A stretch of 12,773 nt of DNA, from assembly GCA_903844585.1 (NCBI GenBank), contig CAIMUD010000184.1, positions 1 to 12,773 of the forward strand. Reading direction: 5' to 3'. Both the position numbers and the translations under genes were made by a program. Origin of the DNA: an uncultured Actinomycetes bacterium (GTDB taxonomy: Bacteria > Actinomycetota > Actinomycetes > Nanopelagicales > Nanopelagicaceae). Positions 6,562-12,707 of this stretch are shown here, piece after piece; position 1 is the stretch's first letter; every line of letters starts with the position of its first letter. Below the pieces are notes generated by a model. That model saw only the letters and a list, made by a program, of their open reading frames with translations, ran no database searches and was not told the origin of the DNA.

Positions 6562-7239
6562 ATGCATCTGCGCGAGTTACTCGAACATCTCAAGCCACAT
6601 AAGACTGTTCCGATTACCCCTTGGCGCGCCAACTCGCGTTGGGATCTCTCACCTTCACGGGTGGTCATCCTTACAATCGGACTCACTCTATTTGGATTTG
6701 GTGATGCCTTTGTCGTCCAATCAAATTTGGGCAATGCACCCTGGACAGTTTTCGCTGAAGGTATTAGCGAACGCACTGGCATGTCTCTCGGATTATCAAC
6801 ACTTGTGATTAGCGCTTTTGTTATGTTGCTCTGGATACCTTTACGAGAGAAACCTGGATTTGGCACACTGGCAAATATGTTTTTGATTGCGTGGGCGATT
6901 CAATTTGGAGTTGATCATTTCCCACTACAACATAGCTTTATAGGTGGCGTCGTTAGCGCCTTTTTTGGGGTGGCACTTGTCGGTCTTGGAACGAGCCTCT
7001 ATATAACTTGTGCGCTAGGACCGGGTCCCCGCGATGGCGCAATGACTGGGCTACATCGCAAGAGCGGTGTTCGTGTCGGTCGTGTCAGACTCGGAATCGA
7101 GCTATGCGTTCTGACCATTGGTGCCTTTCTCGGCGGACGTATTGGGCTTGGAACCGCAATTTTTGCCCTATTCGTAGGCCAATCAATTGCGATATTCCTT
7201 GGTTTAGTAGCGCGCCTAACGGCCGAAAAGAACTCCTAA
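6562..7239 (+). CDS. YczE/YitT-like integral membrane protein
   Basis: A 225-aa integral membrane protein resembling the YczE family. A polar N-terminus of about 32 residues is followed by hydrophobic segments at roughly 33-52, 78-93, 103-117, 126-150, 181-200 and 203-219. The family-like motifs are SNLGNAPWTVFAEG (54-67) and ALGPGPRDGAMTGLHRKSG (151-169) followed by RVGRVRLGIEL, where 'LGxGPRDGLM' is the hallmark. Function is not established; transport is often assumed. ATG 6562 has no Shine-Dalgarno but is preceded at 6 bases by TAAACT, consistent with a leaderless mRNA. It lies 92 bases upstream of the purine permease on the same strand and may be cotranscribed with it. Confidence 0.85.
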   Translation: MHLRELLEHLKPHKTVPITPWRANSRWDLSPSRVVILTIGLTLFGFGDAFVVQSNLGNAPWTVFAEGISERTGMSLGLSTLVISAFVMLLWIPLREKPGFGTLANMFLIAWAIQFGVDHFPLQHSFIGGVVSAFFGVALVGLGTSLYITCALGPGPRDGAMTGLHRKSGVRVGRVRLGIELCVLTIGAFLGGRIGLGTAIFALFVGQSIAIFLGLVARLTAEKNS

Positions 7240-7331
7240 AGATACTTTTCATCTATCTTCCCTCGGCCTGTGAGCCGTCACTTCACACGGGGTCGCAAAC
7301 ACCCCCGATAACAAAATCAGGAAGGTTCGTC
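7240..7331 (+). promoter_or_regulatory. Possible structured 5' leader of the purine permease
   Basis: The 92-base gap contains several pairable segments: CGGC/GCCG (7264-7267/7274-7277), a competing TGTGA/TCACA (7269-7273/7283-7287), and CGGGG/CCCCG (7288-7292/7303-7307; GGGGT/ACCCC is the alternative). It ends in a good Shine-Dalgarno. The first two helices cannot form together, which is how a switch could work. I do not recognise any known riboswitch consensus (purine, c-di-GMP, guanidine). Upstream TANNNT boxes (TACTTT near 7243; TATCTT near 7254) could serve as -10 elements. Confidence 0.3.
7319..7325 (+). promoter_or_regulatory. Ribosome binding site deciding the permease start
   Basis: AGGAAGG lies 6 bases upstream of ATG 7332. 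It fixes the permease start there, although the open frame extends back to 7008 through the neighbouring gene. Confidence 0.8.
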
Positions 7332-8768
7332 ATGCTCGATACATACTTCAAAATCTCAGAGCGCGGTTCCACCGTTGCTCGCGAAGTTCGTGGTGGTTTC
7401 GTCACGTTCTTTACGATGGCTTACATCGTTGCGCTCAATCCACTCATCATTGGTCTCTCTAAGGATGCCGATGGAAAGTACATTGGTGGTGGCGATGCAC
7501 CAAATCTAGCTCTCGTAGCGGCAATGACTGCGTTGATAGCTGGCTTGCTTACGATTCTCATGGGTGTTGTTGGAAACTTTCCACTTGCGATTGCAACTGG
7601 ACTTGGACTTAACACATTCGTAGCAGTTGGTATTGCTTCGAAAATGACATGGGCAGATGCTATGGGTCTCATTGTTATTGAAGGTCTAATCATCACCGTA
7701 TTGGTACTAACAGGATTCCGCGGAGCAGTCTTTCGCGCAGTGCCACAGCAACTCAAAATCGCAATCTCTGTGGGTATTGGTCTATTCATCGCACTTATCG
7801 GTCTAGTTGATGCTGGCTTTGTTCGCAGAACAGGTTCGGGTCCAGTACCAGTAACTCTTGGTGATGGTGGAACTCTAGTTGGATGGCCGATTATTGTTTT
7901 CGCACTCGGACTTTTCCTTACAATTGGCCTTCTAGTTAAGAAAGTTAAGGGCGCAATTCTTATCGGTATTGTTGTTGCTACAGCTGCAGCGGTAGCAATT
8001 GAATCGGCCTTCAAGATCGGACCAAATTTCAATGGAGCAACAGGTGATGTGAATCCAAAGGGTTGGGGACTAAATGTTCCTTCACTTCCTGATTCAATCG
8101 CTGCAACTCCTGACTTCTCACTCTTTGGTCATTTCAATCTTCTAGGATCATTTGACCGAGTTCCCTTCGTTACAGCAGTACTGCTCATCTTTACTCTCTT
8201 GCTTTCAGACTTCTTCGACACTGTCGGAACAGTTACAGCAATTGGTCATGAAGCCGGGCTTATTGATCGCGATGGCAACGTGCCAAATAACGATCGCATT
8301 CTTCTCGTTGACTCACTAGCAGCTGTTGCTGGTGGAGCAGGAAGCATCTCTTCAAACACAAGCTACATCGAATCAGCATCAGGTGTTGGTGAAGGAGCAC
8401 GTACTGGACTTGCATCAGTTGTTACTGGACTGCTCTTCCTTGTTACAACATTCCTTTCACCGCTTGTTGCCATCATCCCTTACGAGGCTGCTACACCAGC
8501 ACTTGTTATCGTAGGTTTCTTGATGATGACGCAAATCAAGGGTATTGATTGGGATGATTTGGGAATTGCGATTCCAGCATTTCTTACAATCATCTTGATG
8601 CCATTTACCTACAACATCTCTGTAGGTATTGGTGCGGGATTTGTCTCGCACGTCGTGATTCGCTTCATCCAGGGACGACGCAAGGATGTTCATCCATTGC
8701 TTCTTCTTGTATCTGGCCTATTTATGGTTTATTTCCTTGCTTCTCCAATAAATACTTGGATCGGTTAG
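7332..8768 (+). CDS. NCS2 family permease (AzgA-like adenine/guanine/hypoxanthine transporter)
   Basis: A 478-aa inner-membrane nucleobase:cation symporter of the AzgA/PbuG-like branch of NCS2, importing purine bases. The N-terminal signature ERGSTVAREVRGG followed by FVTFFTMAYIVALNP (about residues 11-38) is characteristic. Hydrophobic segments run throughout, consistent with 12-14 membrane passes. Conserved functional regions include GLGLNTFVA (first half), FFDTVGTVTAIG, and SSNTSYIESASGVGEGARTG, which contains the substrate-binding Glu and the 'xxRTG' motif. The start at ATG 7332 is supported by AGGAAGG at 6 bases. Exact base specificity cannot be read from the sequence; hypoxanthine/guanine or adenine are the usual substrates. 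Adenine import would feed Apt, encoded 4.5 kb upstream. It is followed by a strong terminator. Confidence 0.93.
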   Translation: MLDTYFKISERGSTVAREVRGGFVTFFTMAYIVALNPLIIGLSKDADGKYIGGGDAPNLALVAAMTALIAGLLTILMGVVGNFPLAIATGLGLNTFVAVGIASKMTWADAMGLIVIEGLIITVLVLTGFRGAVFRAVPQQLKIAISVGIGLFIALIGLVDAGFVRRTGSGPVPVTLGDGGTLVGWPIIVFALGLFLTIGLLVKKVKGAILIGIVVATAAAVAIESAFKIGPNFNGATGDVNPKGWGLNVPSLPDSIAATPDFSLFGHFNLLGSFDRVPFVTAVLLIFTLLLSDFFDTVGTVTAIGHEAGLIDRDGNVPNNDRILLVDSLAAVAGGAGSISSNTSYIESASGVGEGARTGLASVVTGLLFLVTTFLSPLVAIIPYEAATPALVIVGFLMMTQIKGIDWDDLGIAIPAFLTIILMPFTYNISVGIGAGFVSHVVIRFIQGRRKDVHPLLLLVSGLFMVYFLASPINTWIG

Positions 8769-8790
8769 TTTCTAAAAACCTACATTAAGT

Positions 8791-8829
8791 AAGAGCCGGT
8801 CTTGGGTAATCCAAGGCCGGCTCTTTTAT
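8791..8829. terminator. Strong intrinsic terminator, probably bidirectional
   Basis: AAGAGCCGG (8791-8799) pairs with CCGGCTCTT (8817-8825). The stem continues through a T-G wobble and CTTGG/CCAAG to a 5-base loop, giving about 15 pairs. On the plus strand it runs into TTATTT and ends the permease transcript. On the minus strand it begins 5 bases after the ung stop, with a weaker T-tract (ACTTAATG), so it may also end the ABC-ung transcript. Confidence 0.9.
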
Positions 8830-9474
8830 TTAAGGCAGCCGCCAATTGACCATTGGCATGTCTAGCTCTTGCAGCATCTGGTTAGATCTTGTAAAAGGTT
8901 TAGATCCAAAAAATCCGCGATATGCCGATAATGGACTTGGGTGCGCTGACTCGACTTTATATTTAAAGAGATGACTTAACTCTTGTGCGGCGCTCCCCCA
9001 AAGAATTGCTACAACACCTCTCTCTGCCAACACTCGCGCAGCGCCAAGTGTGAACTCTCGCCATCCGATCTCTGAATGCGAATTGCTCTGACCAGGAATC
9101 ACTGTGAGGCTTCTATTCAAAAGAGCCACGCCATTTTGAGCCCATGTACTTAAATCCCCGTTCACTGGTTGAGAAAAACCGGTGTCGGCAACATATTCGG
9201 TAAATATATTTCGCAGTGATTGCGGAAGCTTTCTTACCTGCGGAGTAACGCTAAAGGCTAACCCCATTGCATAATCAGGATTTGGATACGGATCCTGACC
9301 GAGGATTACAATCTTGATTTTCTCCAATGGCTCATTAAATACACGCATCACACTTTGTTGATTAGGTGCAAAATCAGTTTCGCTTAGTTTGGATTCCAAA
9401 TCATCGAGAATTGATAGCTGTTGACTCAGCGCATCGTGCCATGTTGGATGTAGTTGTTCTTTAAATCTTTTCAT
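8830..9474 (-). CDS. ung: Uracil-DNA glycosylase, family 1
   Basis: Base-excision repair enzyme that removes uracil from DNA. It is 214 aa, close to the usual 220-230. Motif A GQDPYPNPDYAMGLAFSV (59-76) carries the water-activating Asp61; the Pro in place of the enterobacterial His (GQDPYH) is the usual actinobacterial form. LLN at 118-120 gives the uracil-recognising Asn120. Motif B AHPSPLSAYRGFFGSKPF (177-194) carries the catalytic His178 and the Leu182 intercalation region. The ATG at 9474 overlaps the stop of the upstream ABC ATPase gene by 4 bases (ATGA), indicating translational coupling; there is no separate promoter. The product-gene pairing with an ABC ATPase is not functionally explained. 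All catalytic residues are present. Confidence 0.96.
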   Translation of the reverse strand: MKRFKEQLHPTWHDALSQQLSILDDLESKLSETDFAPNQQSVMRVFNEPLEKIKIVILGQDPYPNPDYAMGLAFSVTPQVRKLPQSLRNIFTEYVADTGFSQPVNGDLSTWAQNGVALLNRSLTVIPGQSNSHSEIGWREFTLGAARVLAERGVVAILWGSAAQELSHLFKYKVESAHPSPLSAYRGFFGSKPFTRSNQMLQELDMPMVNWRLP

Positions 9475-10259
9475 CTGCTGCGAGCGAAGAACCGTTGCCC
9501 ATCAGTTGTGACATCTATTGCTATACCAAAGACCGCGCTCATATGTTCTGAAGTAATGACGGATGCAACTGGACCACTGACTGCAATTTGACCATCTTTT
9601 AAGATAAGAGCGTGCGTTGTACCAACTGGAATTTCTTCGATGTGATGTGTGACCAAAATTGATGCTGGCGCACTTAAATCAGCAGAGAATGCGGCGAATC
9701 GCTTTAACAAATCTTCTCTGCCTCCCAAATCTAGACCTGCAGCGGGTTCATCTAGAAGTAGTAATTCGGGATCTGTCATCAACGCGCGTGAAATCTGCAC
9801 CCTTTTTCTCTCACCTTCACTGAGGGTCCCGTATTTGCGCTGCGCCAATTCACGGACTCCAAAGGTTGTTAAGAGAGCAATAGCGCGAGAGTCATCCCAG
9901 AGATCATAGCTTTCGTTCCAACGCCCCAAGATTGCATATGCCGCAGTGAGTACAACGTCTTTGACCTTTTCATCTGATGGAATGTCTTCCGACAGCAGCG
10001 ATCCACATATCCCGATTCGCGTACGTAATTCAAAAATATCTACAGAGCCAAGTTTTTTATCTAAAATTTCAACTGTGCCAACGGTGGGAAAAATTTTTGT
10101 AGCCAATATATTTAAAAGCGTAGATTTTCCTGCTCCATTTGGACCCAAAATAACCCAACGTTCGCCATGGGTAATTTTAAAATCTATCGGACCGAGAATA
10201 TTTCGTTCGCCTCGGCTAACAGAAACCCCAGAGAGAGACAGGACGCTTTGAGTACTCAT
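9471..10259 (-). CDS. Stand-alone ABC ATP-binding protein
   Basis: A single nucleotide-binding domain of 262 aa from ATG 10259. Walker A is GPNGAGKST (39-47), the signature LSEGERKRVQ (146-155), Walker B LLLLDEP (166-172) and the H-loop VTHH (203-206). The Q-loop region reads IGICGSLLSEDIPSDEK and has no Gln at the expected place, as in YlmA-like members. No permease gene is nearby. A homologous ATPase sits beside serB2 in Mycobacterium (Rv3041c/Rv3042c, from memory), so the link to serB is old, though here the genes are divergent. The frame extends to GTG 10295, but that start would run into the inverted repeat and lacks an SD. ATG 10259 has TATCTT (complement of 10269-10274) 9 bases upstream. 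Substrate unknown. Confidence 0.9.
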   Translation of the reverse strand: MSTQSVLSLSGVSVSRGERNILGPIDFKITHGERWVILGPNGAGKSTLLNILATKIFPTVGTVEILDKKLGSVDIFELRTRIGICGSLLSEDIPSDEKVKDVVLTAAYAILGRWNESYDLWDDSRAIALLTTFGVRELAQRKYGTLSEGERKRVQISRALMTDPELLLLDEPAAGLDLGGREDLLKRFAAFSADLSAPASILVTHHIEEIPVGTTHALILKDGQIAVSGPVASVITSEHMSAVFGIAIDVTTDGQRFFARSR

Positions 10260-10288
10260 ATCCCCCGAAAGATATCGCCAGATAGGGT

Positions 10289-10325
10289 GAATCACAGTTA
10301 AATTGCCTACTTCGTAGTGTGATTC
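10289..10325. repeat. 8-bp inverted repeat in the serB/ABC divergent promoter region
   Basis: GAATCACA (10289-10296) and TGTGATTC (10318-10325) are perfect inverted copies separated by 21 bases. They lie between the ABC ATPase start (10259) and the serB start (10343); the right arm ends 5 bases before the serB -10 box. The placement suits an operator that could affect both genes. A chance 8-bp match at this spacing is possible. Confidence 0.4.
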
Positions 10326-10329
10326 GCGA

Positions 10330-10335
10330 TAATCT
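10330..10335 (+). promoter_or_regulatory. Putative serB -10 box (leaderless start)
   Basis: TAATCT matches TANNNT and ends 7 bases before ATG 10343, so the transcript would begin at the start codon. No Shine-Dalgarno precedes that ATG. No good -35 was found at 16-19 bases; TTGCCT (10303-10308) is 21 bases away. Confidence 0.5.
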
Positions 10336-10342
10336 CGCCTAT

Positions 10343-11548
10343 ATGAATGCGCCTAAGGAAGAGTACACAGGACTAATTCTTGTCTCTGGCCAAGATACTC
10401 CCGGAATAACAAGCGCGGTTTTTGAAGCTCTGGCGCCATTCCAGGTATCGGTTTTAGATATCGAGCAAGTGGTAATTCGCGATCGTGTGATTCTTACAAT
10501 TCTTATCTCACTCAATCAGGCTCATGCAGCAGCTATCGAAGAAGATCTAGATCTCTGCGCAGCCAAACTTGGTGTCGATATCGCTTCTTCCTTTGAGAAG
10601 AAAAGCCTTGCATCGATAGCGGCTAAAACCGGCTTGCTACACGTCGTTGCAATTGGAAATCCACTCGCACCGGGAGCTGTTGCAAAAATTGCTACCGTCG
10701 TTGCCAACGAATCAGGCAATATTGAACGCATACATCGCACTGCAAGTTATCCAGTTACCGCTATCGAATTTGTTGTATCAGGAGCGAAGGCAGATAAACT
10801 ACGAACGGCGCTTGCAACTATCTCCGCAGAATGTGGTGTAGATATAGCGGTATCACCCGGTGGTTTGATGAGACAGGCCGTCAAGCTAGTTGTAATGGAT
10901 ATGGATTCCACGCTTATCCAACAGGAAGTTATTGAACTTCTAGGCGCAAAAGCTGGCGTTATGAAGGAAGTTGCTGCAATAACCCAATCTGCAATGCGTG
11001 GTGAATTAGATTTTGAGGCGAGCCTGCGAGCAAGGGTTGCTCTTCTAGCGGGGCTGCCAGAAAGCGTTATCTCTGAGGTCCAAGATGAAATCACACTTAC
11101 TCCGGGTGCAAGAACGCTAATAGAGACTCTCCAAACTCTTGGGCATCACATTGCTGTGGTATCTGGAGGGTTTACTTCAGTGATCGAACCGCTAATGAAA
11201 GATTTGGGAATCGCACATTACAGAGCTAATAACCTAGAGGTGAGTGCGGGTAAGTTAACTGGCGGTTTAACAGGTCCAATTATTGATAGGAAAGCAAAGG
11301 CAGTAGCCCTTACTGAATTTGCAAGTGAACATGGAATCCGTTTAGAACAAACAATCGCTATCGGAGATGGGGCTAATGATTTAGATATGATTGCTCTTGC
11401 TGGACTCGGAATAGCATTTAATGCCAAACCCGCCGTTCAAGCCGCCGCCGACAGCGCGCTTACCGCACCGTATTTGGATTCTGTACTGTATCTACTTGGT
11501 ATCACACGCGAGGATATTGAGGAAGCTGGAGCTACAAGAAGAAAATAG
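10343..11548 (+). CDS. serB: Phosphoserine phosphatase with tandem N-terminal ACT domains
   Basis: HAD-superfamily enzyme hydrolysing O-phospho-L-serine to serine, the last step of serine biosynthesis in the cytoplasm. It has 401 aa from ATG 10343. Residues about 8-85 and 98-175 are ACT-like regulatory domains (ILVSGQDTPGIT; VVAIGNPLAPGAVAKI), as in mycobacterial SerB2. The catalytic domain has motif I VMDMDSTLI (Asp186 nucleophile, Asp188), cap residues MRGELDF (218-224), motif II VSGGF (Ser274), the DRK lysine and motif III GDGANDLDM (341-349). A GTG at 10319 would add eight residues, but it falls in the inverted repeat and upstream of the -10 box, so ATG is preferred. ACT domains suggest amino-acid feedback. 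The stop is 2 bases from the convergent hisG stop. Confidence 0.95.
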   Translation: MNAPKEEYTGLILVSGQDTPGITSAVFEALAPFQVSVLDIEQVVIRDRVILTILISLNQAHAAAIEEDLDLCAAKLGVDIASSFEKKSLASIAAKTGLLHVVAIGNPLAPGAVAKIATVVANESGNIERIHRTASYPVTAIEFVVSGAKADKLRTALATISAECGVDIAVSPGGLMRQAVKLVVMDMDSTLIQQEVIELLGAKAGVMKEVAAITQSAMRGELDFEASLRARVALLAGLPESVISEVQDEITLTPGARTLIETLQTLGHHIAVVSGGFTSVIEPLMKDLGIAHYRANNLEVSAGKLTGGLTGPIIDRKAKAVALTEFASEHGIRLEQTIAIGDGANDLDMIALAGLGIAFNAKPAVQAAADSALTAPYLDSVLYLLGITREDIEEAGATRRK

Positions 11549-11550
11549 TT

Positions 11551-12396
11551 TTAGAGTCGGCAAGCATGAATATCAGTTACAAGAATTCCTCTTGCTCCCA
11601 ACGCCCAAAGTTCATCCATGACACGATTCGTATCTGTGCGCAAAACCATAGCTCGTACTGCGACCCAATCAGCCTTTTGAAGTGGTGAAATCGTTGGAGA
11701 TTCCAGACCAGGTGTAATAACACAGGCTTCATCAAGTCGAGATTTCGGGACGTCATAGTCAAGCAGTACATACTGTCTTGCAGTCACAACACCTTGAAGC
11801 CGGCGCATCAAGATATCTATTCCAGAAGGCAAAGCAACATTTCGTCTCTTAATAAGCACTGCTTCACTTGTCAGAATAGGCTCTCCGAATATTTCAAGCC
11901 CAGCCTGCCTCAAAGTATTACCAGTACTGACTACATCGGCAATAAGATCTGCTACACCAAGACGTACGCTACTTTCAACAGCCCCATCTAGCCGCACGAT
12001 TGATGCTCTGATTTTTAAATCTGATAAATGTTTTTCAACTAACCCTGGGTATGCAGTTGCAACCCGTTTACCTTCAATAGAAGCCATAGACAATTTCTGA
12101 CCCGCTGGACCAGCAAATCTAAAAGTCGAACCACCAAAATCTAACGATAATATTTCTTCAGCTTCTGCAGCTGAATCTATTAGTAAGTCACGACCTGTTA
12201 TACCGGCCTCAAGCTCACCAGAGCCAACGTAAATTGCGATATCTCGTGGACGCAGGTAATAGAACTCAACAGAGTTACCAATGTCGGTGAGCATTAAATC
12301 TCTAGAATCAGTACGTTGTTTATAACCAGCTTCTTTTAAAACCTCAATAGAAGCCTCAGCTAAGGAACCTTTATTAGGAACGGCAATTCGTAGCAC
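11551..12396 (-). CDS. hisG: ATP phosphoribosyltransferase, long form
   Basis: First enzyme of histidine biosynthesis: ATP + PRPP to phosphoribosyl-ATP. It has 281 aa, the long (HisZ-independent) form. The N-terminal catalytic part begins LRIAVPNKGSL; GSGELEAGITGRDLL lies at 58-72; the PRPP-binding loop is IADVVSTGNTLRQ (152-164). Residues about 205-281 form the C-terminal regulatory (HisG_C) domain, where histidine binds for feedback inhibition; ESPTISPL (232-239) is typical of actinobacterial HisG. The start is GTG 12396, with a purine-rich GAGACGAG about 6 bases upstream. It lies 35 bases downstream of hisE, the usual actinobacterial hisE-hisG order. It abuts serB tail to tail (2-base gap), without a visible terminator. 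Confidence 0.96.
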   Translation of the reverse strand: MLRIAVPNKGSLAEASIEVLKEAGYKQRTDSRDLMLTDIGNSVEFYYLRPRDIAIYVGSGELEAGITGRDLLIDSAAEAEEILSLDFGGSTFRFAGPAGQKLSMASIEGKRVATAYPGLVEKHLSDLKIRASIVRLDGAVESSVRLGVADLIADVVSTGNTLRQAGLEIFGEPILTSEAVLIKRRNVALPSGIDILMRRLQGVVTARQYVLLDYDVPKSRLDEACVITPGLESPTISPLQKADWVAVRAMVLRTDTNRVMDELWALGARGILVTDIHACRL

Positions 12397-12431
12397 GGAA
12401 ATCTCGTCTCTTCTTTAAATGAGTGGCTGGG

Positions 12432-12695
12432 TTAGAGGAATTTATAAATATCTTCAGGTTTGAGACCGCGAGCAATCATTAGAGTCTGTAAATGGTAAAT
12501 CAATTGACTAATCTCCTCGGCCAGAGCATCTGCACTCTCATGCTCAGCAGCTATCCACACTTCACCAGCCTCTTCGATGATTTTTTTGCCGATGAAATGG
12601 ATGCCAGCATCTAGCTCTGCAACAGTGGCCGAACCCTCCGGGCGTGAGATTGCCTTCTCGGCAAGCTCAACCCAGAGTTGATCAAAAGACTTCAT
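12432..12695 (-). CDS. hisE: Phosphoribosyl-ATP pyrophosphatase
   Basis: Second step of histidine biosynthesis: phosphoribosyl-ATP to phosphoribosyl-AMP + PPi. It is 87 aa, the normal stand-alone HisE length. The MazG-like helical core carries the metal-binding [16 protein letters not shown] (39-54; Glu41, Glu42, Glu45) and [12 protein letters not shown] (59-70; Glu60, Glu61). The Gln64 where many bacteria have Asp is also found in mycobacterial HisE, so it is not a defect. ATG 12695 lacks a Shine-Dalgarno. TAAACT (complement of 12702-12707) ends 6 bases upstream, suggesting a leaderless transcript. The upstream gene ends only 12 bases away, so read-through is also possible. It is followed by hisG after 35 bases. 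Confidence 0.95.
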   Translation of the reverse strand: MKSFDQLWVELAEKAISRPEGSATVAELDAGIHFIGKKIIEEAGEVWIAAEHESADALAEEISQLIYHLQTLMIARGLKPEDIYKFL

Positions 12696-12701
12696 TTGCG
12701 A

Positions 12702-12707
12702 AGTTTA
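12702..12707 (-). promoter_or_regulatory. Putative hisE -10 box (leaderless start)
   Basis: On the minus strand TAAACT lies 6 bases before ATG 12695, identical in sequence and spacing to the box before the YczE-like gene. It directly adjoins the stop codon of the preceding gene. No -35 is evident. Confidence 0.45.

Noticed and set aside
7269..7287. TGTGA...TCACA palindrome as a CRP/FNR-type operator
   Set aside because: The spacer is 9 bases, not the 6 required by CRP-like dimers; more likely part of leader RNA pairing or chance.
7284..7307. GGGGTCGCAAACACCCC region as a c-di-GMP (GEMM) riboswitch piece
   Set aside because: Only a short resemblance to the GGACGCAAAGCC segment; the other conserved GEMM elements and overall architecture are absent.
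7008..7331. N-terminal extension of the NCS2 permease frame back to 7008
   Set aside because: It overlaps the YczE-like gene, encodes Cys/Arg/Trp-rich non-membrane sequence unlike the family, and ATG 7332 has a strong RBS at the right spacing.
7421..8032. 203-residue open frame on the minus strand inside the permease gene
   Set aside because: Low-complexity Pro/Ala/Thr/Ile-rich shadow of a coding sequence; no domain, no RBS, and the plus-strand gene is unambiguous.
9283..9301. Ung motif GQDPYP lacking the His of GQDPYH as an inactive enzyme
   Set aside because: Pro at this position is common in actinobacterial Ung, and Asp61, Asn120 and His178 are all present.
10260..10295. GTG 10295 as the ABC ATPase start
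   Set aside because: The extra 12 residues do not resemble the family, the codon falls inside the inverted repeat, and ATG 10259 gives a normal N-terminus.
12498..12520. HisE Gln64 in place of the usual metal-binding Asp as a broken active site
   Set aside because: As I recall, mycobacterial HisE has the same EEISQL sequence, so this is a normal actinobacterial variant.
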